DNA of 64,000 bases from [Leptolyngbya] sp. JSC-1 (GTDB taxonomy: Bacteria; Cyanobacteriota; Cyanobacteriia; Elainellales; Elainellaceae). A program made the translations under genes and the position numbers. The notes under the pieces are model-generated. The model was given only the letters and a program-made list of their open reading frames with translations. It searched no databases and had not been told where the DNA came from. Positions 26,573-35,055 of the stretch are shown here, piece after piece. The stretch is taken from the NCBI GenBank assembly GCA_000733415.1, contig KL662191.1:965040-1029039 (forward strand), in the 5' to 3' direction. The stretch's first letter is position 1, and each line of letters begins with the position of its first letter.

Positions 26573-28618
26573 TTATGCGCGAGTCAAGCTGGGAAGAGTT
26601 GGTGGGGATTTAGCAGAATGCATCGGCTTGGTTTGTGTGTTGAGCCGCTTGGCAGGTGGTTTTAACTTGCGAATGATCACCTGATAGCCTTGATAAACTA
26701 CAGCAATTTGGTGTTTAGCTAGCGCCAAAAATCCATCAATCCCACGGTAAGTTTCCTGCCCTGGGTGGCTGGAATCAATCCACTGGTAGTCATCAAAAAT
26801 CATTAATCCTCCTACCTTCAGCAGTCGCCATGCTAGCGTTGCATCTTTTTGGACATGATCGGCCAAGTGGCAGCCATCAATATAAATGAAATCGTAGGTT
26901 TCCGAGGGCAGTTTTCTTAGAATGCAATGGGAATCTCCCACTAGTTTGATCAGTTTTTGAGCAGCTCCGGTCAGAGCTACGTTCGCCTCAAAACTTTCTT
27001 GAAAGAACAAATCAATGCAGGTGAGTTTAGCTTGGGAATGGGTGAGAACATGATCCAGTAACCAGCAGGCCGACATGCCTTCAAAACTGCCAATCTCGAG
27101 TCCATGCACATGGGGATAATGCATAAACGGCTTGAGATGAATTTCCCAAGCTGAAATATTGTGGGTGAACCAATCATGAGTGAACTGGTAATTACGGTAA
27201 GCCGCGGCCTGCCAACCCCGCATCACAATTGCATTTTGATGTAGCTCAATCGCTTCTTCCAGTTCTCCCTGGTCGGCGAGCAAGTTACCCAGGTGAGAAT
27301 ACAGCCAATGATAATTGGGATGCTGCTGAATCTCACGCCGATGCTGGACAATTTCTTGGTCTAAGCGCTGCTGTTCGGCTAAAGCCTTCTGAATTTGGTT
27401 CCGTAAGACGACATTGGGCTGATGCAGAAGCGCCAAACTGTAGAAGATGACAGCTCCAGCGAACTGTTTGAATTTAAGTAGCTGCTCGGCAATTTGGATA
27501 TAGAACTGGGGCGTGCGGTTGTGGGATTTAAGCGGAATGGCTCGCCGGTAGGATTGAATTGTGGCTTTCAACCCAGTTCGGGCTTGCCGTCGCAAAGCAT
27601 ATCCAAGACGCGGATAAATTGCTGCTAGATCAACTTGGATTTGCAGAGCAGCCAGAAATGCCGCCACAGCATTATTCCATTGCTTTTGGTGTAGCAAAAC
27701 CTGACCCAATTGGTAATAGGTCCATGGGAAGTCTGGATTCAGCTTGATCGCTCGATAGAAAGCGGCAAAAGCAGTCTGCCAATTCTGGGTTTTTAGCAGC
27801 GCATATCCCAGGTTGTGATAGGCCCAAGACAGTTCAGGATTGAGCTGCACTGCTCGGTAGCAAATAGGTACCGCCTTGTCCCAATAGCGGAGCTTCAGCA
27901 GCGTTTCACCCAAGCTGAAATAGGCACCTGGAAAATTGGGATTGAGCTGAATCGAGCGCCAGTAATAGGCAGCCGCGGTTTTCGGCTGTTCGGCCTGTTC
28001 GGCAATTTTGCCGAGGCCATAGTAGGCTTCAGCATGGCGAGGATTGAGCGCTAGCACTCGCTGAAATGCAGCTTTAGCAGCCTGCCAGTTTTGGCGATAC
28101 ACTTCCGCTACTGCGAGGTTGTAGTAGGCTTCATAGAAATCAGGTTGAAGCTGAATAGCCCGCTGATAACAGTCGATCGCCTCGGTGGTTTTGTCGTATT
28201 GAATCAGGGCATTGCCGAGGGTGAGCTGGTTGTTGGGAGTAGCCCAATCTGGATTTAACGTAACGGCTCGATAGCGGTAGGCAATTTCTTCATGCCGCTG
28301 GCCTAAATGGGCATAGATACCGGCAAGGCTGCGATGGGCTTCGGCATAATTCGGATCAAACTGTAACGCTTGTTGATAAGCCATAATCGCCTTTTGCCAG
28401 TGGCCCTGCTTGGCGTAAAGAGCACCTAAACTGGCATAGATCTCAACCGGTTGGGGTTGAGGTTCCAGCGAACGACTATGCCAGATAATCGCTTCTTTAA
28501 ACCAGCCCATGCTTTGCAGCAGATGACCCAATGTCCGACAGGCTGCCGGAAATCCGGCTTTCTCTCGAAAGGTCTGCTCACAGGCAGCAACAGCATTTTC
28601 TAACTGAACAGCAAACAT
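26573..28618 (-). CDS. TPR protein with C-terminal SAM-dependent methyltransferase domain
   Basis: 681 residues. Tetratricopeptide repeats fill about 1-470. A class I methyltransferase of the Methyltransf_24 type follows: GLEIGSFEGMSACWLLD (motif I, about 503), LTCIDLFF, YDFIYIDGCHLADHVQKD (about 576), then GGLMIFDDYQW. These enzymes commonly O-methylate sugars or small substrates. The same TPR style as the flanking glycosyltransferases suggests a shared acceptor or scaffold. It lies 116 bp upstream of the TPR-GT2 gene on the same strand. Start ATG 28618 without a clear ribosome binding site. Confidence 0.9.
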   Translation of the reverse strand: MFAVQLENAVAACEQTFREKAGFPAACRTLGHLLQSMGWFKEAIIWHSRSLEPQPQPVEIYASLGALYAKQGHWQKAIMAYQQALQFDPNYAEAHRSLAGIYAHLGQRHEEIAYRYRAVTLNPDWATPNNQLTLGNALIQYDKTTEAIDCYQRAIQLQPDFYEAYYNLAVAEVYRQNWQAAKAAFQRVLALNPRHAEAYYGLGKIAEQAEQPKTAAAYYWRSIQLNPNFPGAYFSLGETLLKLRYWDKAVPICYRAVQLNPELSWAYHNLGYALLKTQNWQTAFAAFYRAIKLNPDFPWTYYQLGQVLLHQKQWNNAVAAFLAALQIQVDLAAIYPRLGYALRRQARTGLKATIQSYRRAIPLKSHNRTPQFYIQIAEQLLKFKQFAGAVIFYSLALLHQPNVVLRNQIQKALAEQQRLDQEIVQHRREIQQHPNYHWLYSHLGNLLADQGELEEAIELHQNAIVMRGWQAAAYRNYQFTHDWFTHNISAWEIHLKPFMHYPHVHGLEIGSFEGMSACWLLDHVLTHSQAKLTCIDLFFQESFEANVALTGAAQKLIKLVGDSHCILRKLPSETYDFIYIDGCHLADHVQKDATLAWRLLKVGGLMIFDDYQWIDSSHPGQETYRGIDGFLALAKHQIAVVYQGYQVIIRKLKPPAKRLNTQTKPMHSAKSPPTLPSLTRA

Positions 28619-28775
28619 CTACAACAATCCGGCACAACAACACAGGCAAGCGAGATCACAAGACAGACCACCTGATAGGTAAGCTGTCTCTGGGAGGATA
28701 GCAAGAAATTTTTCAGTCGCTCCTTAATCTACGTAACTTTTTGTAAAGCTGTGATCCTCAGCATTGCGGCCAACT

Positions 28776-31295
28776 TCATTTCAAGCCAATCTGCCGGAGT
28801 GCGACCTGTAGGGCATCTAGATCGAGCCAAATATCGTCCATCAACGAACTGGGATACATGAGACGATGAACTGGAGAACAGATGAATTCCTTACCTTTGA
28901 TAAACCAGTGTCTCAAGCCAAGCTGGTGGCTAATCACCCAGTAGTAGTGGCGGATGTAGTGGGGAGCAAATAGCTCGACAACGCAGGCTCCAGGTTGGCA
29001 AAATAGGGTGTTGGTCAAACCGCCACCGTGAGGCGCGACAATCACCTCCGCGTGAGCAAACAAGGCAATCTGCTCAAGGAATGATAAGGATTCCAGTTCA
29101 ACCGCCACAAATCCCAGGGGTTTCAAGCAATCAAGAACCGCTGCTTCGTTGAGTAAGCGGCGATGATGAGCTTTGTTGCGGCTAATGTAAATTCGCTGAT
29201 GGAGTGGTTGCCGGGGAACCATAGCGGCAGCAATTGGCAAAAAAGTTTGGCGCAGAAATGCCAATACCCACGGTTCTATCCAGCCTAAATGACCGGGAAA
29301 CGCTGGCACAATCAAATCAGCCTGGATATGAGGATGACGATCACTCGCTAAAACTTTAGTAGATGGAATGCCCAAAATCTGCAATGTTTCCCGTTGGAAT
29401 TGGGACTGTGGCTGATTGAGCCAAAACCAGTCTACGTCAGTGAGATCAACTCCACCGCGCTGTAATAGTTCAATTCGCGGCAACACATCCACCATCCAAT
29501 GAAAATAGTTATGGCCGGAAAGGCCAGCTAGCACGGCCACTCGTCCTCTGACATGTTCAGCCTCAGAGAAGGCTTTAGGTTGCAATATGCGATCAAAACT
29601 GGAATAAGGTTGGGAACAGGTAGGCAACTGCCCTGGATACTCACGAGAAACATCAGCTAATAAATAGCGATCGGGCGTGAAGACAGCCGTTGCATTAGTG
29701 ACCATCCAGGCATTTACGTAAGGAGAAATCCAAGTGTATCCTTGCATAACTTCAGCCACAAAATAGGATGGCAACTGAACGTGCAACGTTCTAGCCTCGC
29801 AAGTGTACACCCTTTGGCCTAAATGCACTAATTGAAATTGGGACTCAATTTCTTGCAGGCATCGTTGACAATTTAATCCACCACACTCCGAATGAATATT
29901 GGAACTGTTTTTTATACAACGAGATAGCGAAGAAGCAGAAGATAAACTTTTGGAAAAATCGGTGGGTTTACGAATCAATTGATGATCTGCATCAGGCTCT
30001 AAGCTAATATAGCTATGAGATTGAATATGATTTATCCAATCTAATGTCAACTTATAAATACCTTGAACAGATTCTATCGGAGAAGATTGACGATTTGGTG
30101 AATTTAGCTCGAACGAAGAATCAACTGAAATTGATGCTGTAGATAACGAGCGTCGCTGCTTACTTTTCAATGCTTGGCAGTAATAAAAAATAGCTTCTTG
30201 CCATCGCTCCTGTTGCTCTAGCAAATTACCTAATTTCTGGTAAACTGCCCTCTCCGGAGAGAGCATTAGCGCCCAGTGGCTGACTAATAATGCGGCATTC
30301 CAGCGCTTTTGCTTGACCAAGCATTCTATGAGTTGGAGGGACAGCTCAATGTCGCGGGGCTGAAGCTGCAAGGCTTGCTGATAATAATGTTCTGCTTGCC
30401 GGTATTGGTTGTCTCCACCGTAGCGCATTAACAAATTACCCAGATGCCAATAAGTCTGACTTAAAAGCTGCTGCCAATCTGCATACTGATTTGTACTGGA
30501 GCGATCTGCCAAAATCAAGCTTGCCCTCCCTAACTTTAGGGTTGGGAGCGAGGATTGCGGCTGAAGCAGGGCTTGCAAAAACTGACTACAGGCTTTGCGA
30601 GCCAAAACCAGCTCATCGGGATCGGTCTCTGGAAGCTGATCAGCCCAATCACAAAAAGCTGCGATGTAGCTTTGCTGGGGCAAAAGAGCTTGCTGGAAGT
30701 GGTATAGAGCTTGCTGCCAATGGCCCAACGCTAGATAGCTCAAACCACATCCAGTATGAGCAGCGGCATCAGAAGCATCCATCGCCAGCACCCGTTCAAA
30801 CGCGGCAATGGCTACCTGATGTTGCTCTTGTTTTTGTAAAGCTTGCCCTAGATTGTAGTGAGCCGTAATTAGATCTGGCTGTAAATCGCTGGCTTGACGA
30901 TAGGCAGCTACTGCGGCTACTGGATCGTTAGACTCCACAGCTCTACCAAGGTTGCAGTACAGTACAGCCCAATCTGGTTTCAGTGAAATAGCCTGGTGAT
31001 ATACGAGCAATGCTTCATGCCATTTTCCCTGCTGAACCAGAATGCAGCCAATGTTATTGTAGGCTTTGACCGCATCTGGCTGGAGGGCAGTCACCTGTTT
31101 ATAGTGCTGGATAGCAGCTTCATACCGCCCCTGTTCACTCAAGACAACCGCTAAACTGTGGTGAGCCTGAGCAAAAGCAGAATTGAGGCAGATTGCCTGT
31201 TGGTAAGCGGCAACTGCCCCAGCTAGGTCATTTTGTTGATGCAGAATATGACCTAGGTTGTAATACAGTTCAGAAAGATGAAGCTTCAAAGGCAA
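28776..31295 (-). CDS. TPR protein with C-terminal family 61 glycosyltransferase (DUF563) domain
   Basis: 839 residues. Tetratricopeptide repeats at about 1-240 and 280-365, then a linker with a CxxC pair (CGGLNCQRC), and a GT61 domain at about 500-835 containing YFHWMVDVLPRIELL, RIYISRNKAHHRR and the motif VIVAPHGGGLTNTLF (about 755). GT61 includes plant xylosyltransferases and eukaryotic EOGT, which modify proteins or polysaccharides. The start is unusual: the frame is closed upstream by a TAG and contains no ATG near its beginning, so TTG 31295 (or TTG 31289) must be used unless the 5' end is damaged. It lies 73 bp downstream of the RTX gene. Confidence 0.88.
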   Translation of the reverse strand: MPLKLHLSELYYNLGHILHQQNDLAGAVAAYQQAICLNSAFAQAHHSLAVVLSEQGRYEAAIQHYKQVTALQPDAVKAYNNIGCILVQQGKWHEALLVYHQAISLKPDWAVLYCNLGRAVESNDPVAAVAAYRQASDLQPDLITAHYNLGQALQKQEQHQVAIAAFERVLAMDASDAAAHTGCGLSYLALGHWQQALYHFQQALLPQQSYIAAFCDWADQLPETDPDELVLARKACSQFLQALLQPQSSLPTLKLGRASLILADRSSTNQYADWQQLLSQTYWHLGNLLMRYGGDNQYRQAEHYYQQALQLQPRDIELSLQLIECLVKQKRWNAALLVSHWALMLSPERAVYQKLGNLLEQQERWQEAIFYYCQALKSKQRRSLSTASISVDSSFELNSPNRQSSPIESVQGIYKLTLDWINHIQSHSYISLEPDADHQLIRKPTDFSKSLSSASSLSRCIKNSSNIHSECGGLNCQRCLQEIESQFQLVHLGQRVYTCEARTLHVQLPSYFVAEVMQGYTWISPYVNAWMVTNATAVFTPDRYLLADVSREYPGQLPTCSQPYSSFDRILQPKAFSEAEHVRGRVAVLAGLSGHNYFHWMVDVLPRIELLQRGGVDLTDVDWFWLNQPQSQFQRETLQILGIPSTKVLASDRHPHIQADLIVPAFPGHLGWIEPWVLAFLRQTFLPIAAAMVPRQPLHQRIYISRNKAHHRRLLNEAAVLDCLKPLGFVAVELESLSFLEQIALFAHAEVIVAPHGGGLTNTLFCQPGACVVELFAPHYIRHYYWVISHQLGLRHWFIKGKEFICSPVHRLMYPSSLMDDIWLDLDALQVALRQIGLK

Positions 31296-31368
31296 TAATT
31301 GACTAGACTAGGACTAAATTAGGTTAACTAGCAATTGTAAGCGCTTATAGGATCCTATCTTTAGGCTC

Positions 31369-32277
31369 CTAGAGAATCCTGAAATTAGCTGCACTCAGCT
31401 CACTAAGATTGGCCTGCAACTGCACCAACGGTACATCTTGACCGCTGGCGGGATTGTAGTACAGAATGCCCGACTTCTGTTCATAGACCAAAGTAGCCGT
31501 GACCGTAATAACTTCCGCTTCTACATCTTGAACGATGGCGAAATTTTCACTGCTTAACTGACCCCGTCCTAACCCAGAACCTGGCAACAGCGCCCGACTC
31601 AGCTCAATGGTGTCATCGCTAGGATTGAAATCAGTGATGCGGTCGAGTTGGCCAGGCCCAGTTGAGCCAGCTTCAAACCGGAATGTGTCGCGATCAAATC
31701 CGCCTTTCATAACATCTCGTCCAGCACCTGGAATCAGCAGATCATTGCCTCTTCCACCCCGCATCGTATCGCTGCCATCACCACCGGAAAGGATGTCTCT
31801 ACCATTACCACCTCGCAGTAAATCTTCTCCATTGCCACCAAAGAGGCGATCATTCCCTGGTCCACCGAGTAGCACATCGTTGCCATCACCGCCTTCGACT
31901 CGATCGTCTCCTTCTCCTGCATCAATAACGTCAATTCCTTCATTCCCGAAAAGCTGATCGTTACCGTTACCGCCAAAGATCTTATCTCGACTGCGCCCGC
32001 CTTCAATCCGGTCGTTACCTGCACCACCAGACAACTGATCTTCTCCTGCCCCCCCAATAATCTCATCATTGCCAGCTTCTGCTTCAATCACATAGCCAGT
32101 CACATCACCGGGAGAACTAACTCGAATCACATCTCGTCCTGGACTACCCGCTACAACAACTGGCCCCGTAGCCGATTGCTTAAACACTTGAACGGGCTGT
32201 TCATTAATAATATTCAAACCCAGAGTGGGGCCGGTGGAGGGTGTACCGGGGGGATTGACTGTAATCAGTTCCGACAT
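31369..32277 (-). CDS. RTX (hemolysin-type calcium-binding) protein, likely type I secretion substrate
   Basis: 302 residues, no signal peptide. A short N-terminal tail is followed by about a dozen GGxGxDxLx nonapeptides (about 65-205; for example GGNGNDQLFGNEG and GGPGNDRLFGGNG), which bind calcium as a beta-roll outside the cell. The C-terminus carries DRITDFNPSDDTIELS and ends in ANFRIL, typical of type I secretion signals. AGGAGT precedes ATG 32277. No enzymatic domain is present, so it is a small structural or adhesive protein. The HlyB/HlyD-type genes lie immediately upstream on the same strand and the TPR glycosyltransferases immediately downstream. Confidence 0.94.
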   Translation of the reverse strand: MSELITVNPPGTPSTGPTLGLNIINEQPVQVFKQSATGPVVVAGSPGRDVIRVSSPGDVTGYVIEAEAGNDEIIGGAGEDQLSGGAGNDRIEGGRSRDKIFGGNGNDQLFGNEGIDVIDAGEGDDRVEGGDGNDVLLGGPGNDRLFGGNGEDLLRGGNGRDILSGGDGSDTMRGGRGNDLLIPGAGRDVMKGGFDRDTFRFEAGSTGPGQLDRITDFNPSDDTIELSRALLPGSGLGRGQLSSENFAIVQDVEAEVITVTATLVYEQKSGILYYNPASGQDVPLVQLQANLSELSAANFRIL

Positions 32278-32693
32278 AATTACTCCTGCTCGTTACTCCT
32301 GCGACTCAAGCATTGCTAATTGCTAGGAGAGTAATAGCTACCGCTGCTCCTTTTGATCCTAATTTTGATCCTTGATGTAGCAGAGCTTGCTCCTTATACT
32401 GTTTAGATGCAAAGTTTAGCATTGACCATCAAATATGAACTATGAAATACGCAAGATTCAATAAACTTAATTGCCATATTCAAACCAACAAAAACTAATC
32501 GCTTGAAACGCGATCTTGTTGGCATAGTTAGAATTTTTAACTAAGCTATACCGACACTTCATTACTTCAATTGAATTGCCATCAATCCTTATTCCTGACG
32601 GCAATTCAACCGTTAGCATACACTGAAATACTAGAAGCTAGCATCTATTTCGTAAAATCAGCATTCCATCTCTGTCAAATATACACAGCTATA

Positions 32694-32804
32694 TACAGCC
32701 TTTTCCAGGCTAATGAAGTACAAAAAGTGGGGTGCAGAGGCACGGCCCCTGCGTGGGGATTCACCCCCACACCCTCGTACCTTACCAGAGTGGAAAAAGC
32801 TATA
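32694..32804. repeat. Dispersed palindromic (MITE-like) element, copy 3 (diverged, longer)
   Basis: A 111-bp copy: left end TACAGCCTTTTCCAGGCTAA, right end CCAGAGTGGAAAAAGCTATA. It matches copies 1 and 2 with several substitutions, and its core is longer by about 17 bp because of an added palindromic GTGGGGATTCACCCCCAC segment. The divergence suggests an older insertion. Confidence 0.7.
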
Positions 32805-33247
32805 TTCGACGAAACGCTCTACTGACTATTGTTCCTTAAATAAGTTAACCGCTTAAATTGGCAAGCAAAAACAGCTAATCTACGATCAAATTAGGCTGGT
32901 CAATTTAAAAACGCCCGACATCCCTTAGATGAGATTGACTGATGTAAACATAGCCATATTGCACTGAGATCAGGCAATCACCAGTCAATTAACTAACTTT
33001 AACTAACTCGTCAACCATGCCAGATATACCAATCAAATCATCATGCCCTTTGAACTCTCGTTAAGCTTAGCTCAATTCTCACACAGTGGCACAAATTTTT
33101 CTGCCAAAAAATAAAGGCAGCTAGGCTGTCCTAGCTGCGAAATGGCTTAACGCAGGTCCAAGATTTCAAGAAGGATGATTTTATTCGAACCTCATCGAAT
33201 GTCTAGAGTCAGATAGCGATAAGCAAGTAAACCGATAAGGAATTCGT

Positions 33248-33290
33248 AAAAAAATCGCCCTTAGCGCCTAATAGACTAACCAAGGGCGAG
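33248..33290 (-). terminator. Rho-independent terminator of the type I secretion operon
   Basis: Read on the minus strand: stem TCGCCCTT with AAGGGCGA (33255-33262 and 33282-33289) around a 19-nt loop, then a run of seven T. It lies about 80 bp after the HlyD-type gene stop. Confidence 0.85.
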
Positions 33291-33368
33291 ATTAGATTAA
33301 ACTTCAAAACTAGAAATCAATTGCTGGGTAAATCAACTGAATAGTTCAATAAATGACTACGCCACTAA

Positions 33369-34943
33369 TTAACGAACGTTCTTGAGACTATCAGTTTTAC
33401 GAGTAAAGAAGTCGGTGAAGATGCTCAAGACAGTACGCTTGCGGGTAATAATATTAGCGCTGACAGACATCCCAGACTGCAAGGGGACTTCATTTCCCCG
33501 GACGCTGATAGCCTGTCGGTCAATTTCAACCTTGGCTGGGAATCGATAGTAATTGTAAATTTGGTCAGGGGGTAGAGCATCCGAGCCAACATTGATCAAA
33601 GTACCCTTGATGTCGCCAAATTCGCTGAATGGGAAGGAATCAACCCGCACATCCACCGGCATTCCTTCGCTGACAAAACCAATATCTTTATTGGTAATGT
33701 AAACTTCAGCAACCAGTGCGTTGCCCGGTACAATCTTGAGGATTGGTTCGGAGGAATTGGCAACAAATCCCCGGCCTTTGGCTTGCAGATCAAACACAAT
33801 ACCATCAACAGGTGCGCGCAATTCCTGATATCTCAAGGTTAGCTGAGCTTGACTCAATCGCTTCTCGGATTCAGCAATTTGAGACTCATTATCGAGAATC
33901 ACCTTATTCAACTGGCTATCGATGGCTGCGATCTGCTCATTGTTTTCAGCAATTTTGTCTAGCAAATCCTTACCTGATACGGCAACCGTGTTAGCCAGCT
34001 CCTGTTGGGCCTGAGAGATCGCATACTGCAAGCGTTGCTCTTCCTGCTCCAGACGGTTGACCTCTGCCCGTGACTCGATCACCTGCTGCTCTTGCCGAAC
34101 CACCTGCACTCGCGCAATCCCACCATCGACCAGCAACGGAGCAAGGTCGTTGTAAATTTTCTCGTCAATTGCTAAGCTTTTGCGCGCTGACTGTAATTGG
34201 GCTTGAGTTTGGCTGAGCTGCTGCTGAGCTTGAGCCACTTTAGCTTGAGCTGCCGCCGCTCGCGATTGAGATTCGAGTAAACCCGTTTGAGCCCGAATCT
34301 GCTGTTCTGGAGTTAGGCTAGCTGTATTGCCAGCCAGCTGAGCTTGGTACAAGCGGTTTTCTTCGAGTAAGGTCTCTCGATTTTTGGTGAGTGACAGCAC
34401 CTCTGGCGGTAGGTTCAATTTGCTGATTTCAGCGACACTGACGGGCGATGAACCGGCTAGTTGCGATCGATAAAACTGATTCTGGCGAACCAGAGAATCA
34501 CGAATCTGTTCCGCAGCCCGTAGTTCTGCTGCTCCAGCCGTTGGGTCGAAGCGAATCAATAGATCGCCTTGCTTTACTCGTTGCCCATCTTTGACATAGA
34601 TTTCTTCCACAACCGCGCCATTAATTGGAGCTTGGATTGGTTGTACGGCACCCTGCGGCTCAAGCTGGCCAGTGGCCATCACGGCTTCATCCATCTTGGC
34701 AACCGAGGCCCAACCAATCGTCAGCACCGTCACGCCGACAATGCCCATGGCAATGGCTCTCGACCAAGTATTGGGCTGTTGCAGAATAATTGGCTGATCA
34801 AATTCTTCAGCGCGAATCATTTTATTTTCTGCCGAGCGCGAAGTAGCCAAATCGGATTTACTGCCTACTACCAGCGCTCCGGTTTTTTGCGGATTAGAAT
34901 CCCTTTGGGTTGAGCCATCGGGTGCGCTGTTTTGTCCATTCAT
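33369..34943 (-). CDS. HlyD-family periplasmic adaptor of a type I secretion system
   Basis: 524 residues. A cytoplasmic tail, then one membrane segment (AMGIVGVTVLTIGWASVA, about 66-84), a biotinyl-lipoyl-like half (IQAPINGAVVEEIYVKDGQR), a long coiled-coil hairpin (about 160-360), the second lipoyl half (ELRAPVDGIVFDLQAKG) and a beta-barrel domain. It bridges the inner-membrane ABC protein to an outer-membrane TolC-type channel, which is not in this window. AGGAGG lies 9 nt before ATG 34943. It is last of three co-directional genes and is followed by a terminator. Confidence 0.95.
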   Translation of the reverse strand: MNGQNSAPDGSTQRDSNPQKTGALVVGSKSDLATSRSAENKMIRAEEFDQPIILQQPNTWSRAIAMGIVGVTVLTIGWASVAKMDEAVMATGQLEPQGAVQPIQAPINGAVVEEIYVKDGQRVKQGDLLIRFDPTAGAAELRAAEQIRDSLVRQNQFYRSQLAGSSPVSVAEISKLNLPPEVLSLTKNRETLLEENRLYQAQLAGNTASLTPEQQIRAQTGLLESQSRAAAAQAKVAQAQQQLSQTQAQLQSARKSLAIDEKIYNDLAPLLVDGGIARVQVVRQEQQVIESRAEVNRLEQEEQRLQYAISQAQQELANTVAVSGKDLLDKIAENNEQIAAIDSQLNKVILDNESQIAESEKRLSQAQLTLRYQELRAPVDGIVFDLQAKGRGFVANSSEPILKIVPGNALVAEVYITNKDIGFVSEGMPVDVRVDSFPFSEFGDIKGTLINVGSDALPPDQIYNYYRFPAKVEIDRQAISVRGNEVPLQSGMSVSANIITRKRTVLSIFTDFFTRKTDSLKNVR

Positions 34944-35055
34944 GGTGCTAAACCTCCTGAGGGATTGATCATCTGCCTATGCAGCGATAGAAATTATTGG
35001 AAGCAAATTAGTAATTGACGAGTCATTGACGGAATTGATGCAAACGATCAGCAGG

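Larger units (their letters stand above)
32278..33368. other. Intergenic region between the secretion operon and the RTX gene
   Basis: A 1.1-kb AT-rich spacer. It holds the terminator of the secretion operon (33248-33290) and repeat copy 3 (32694-32804), and must contain the RTX promoter. An 84-codon plus-strand frame (32571-32825) runs through the repeat and is not credible. So the RTX gene is probably transcribed apart from its exporter. Confidence 0.55.

Noticed and set aside
31607..31957. Proline/serine-rich plus-strand frame opposite the RTX gene
   Set aside because: A shadow of the glycine-aspartate repeats on the other strand.
31369..32277. DNA-level repeats in the RTX gene considered as a CRISPR or satellite array
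   Set aside because: They encode GGxGxDxLx nonapeptides in a continuous frame with no constant repeat-spacer pattern.
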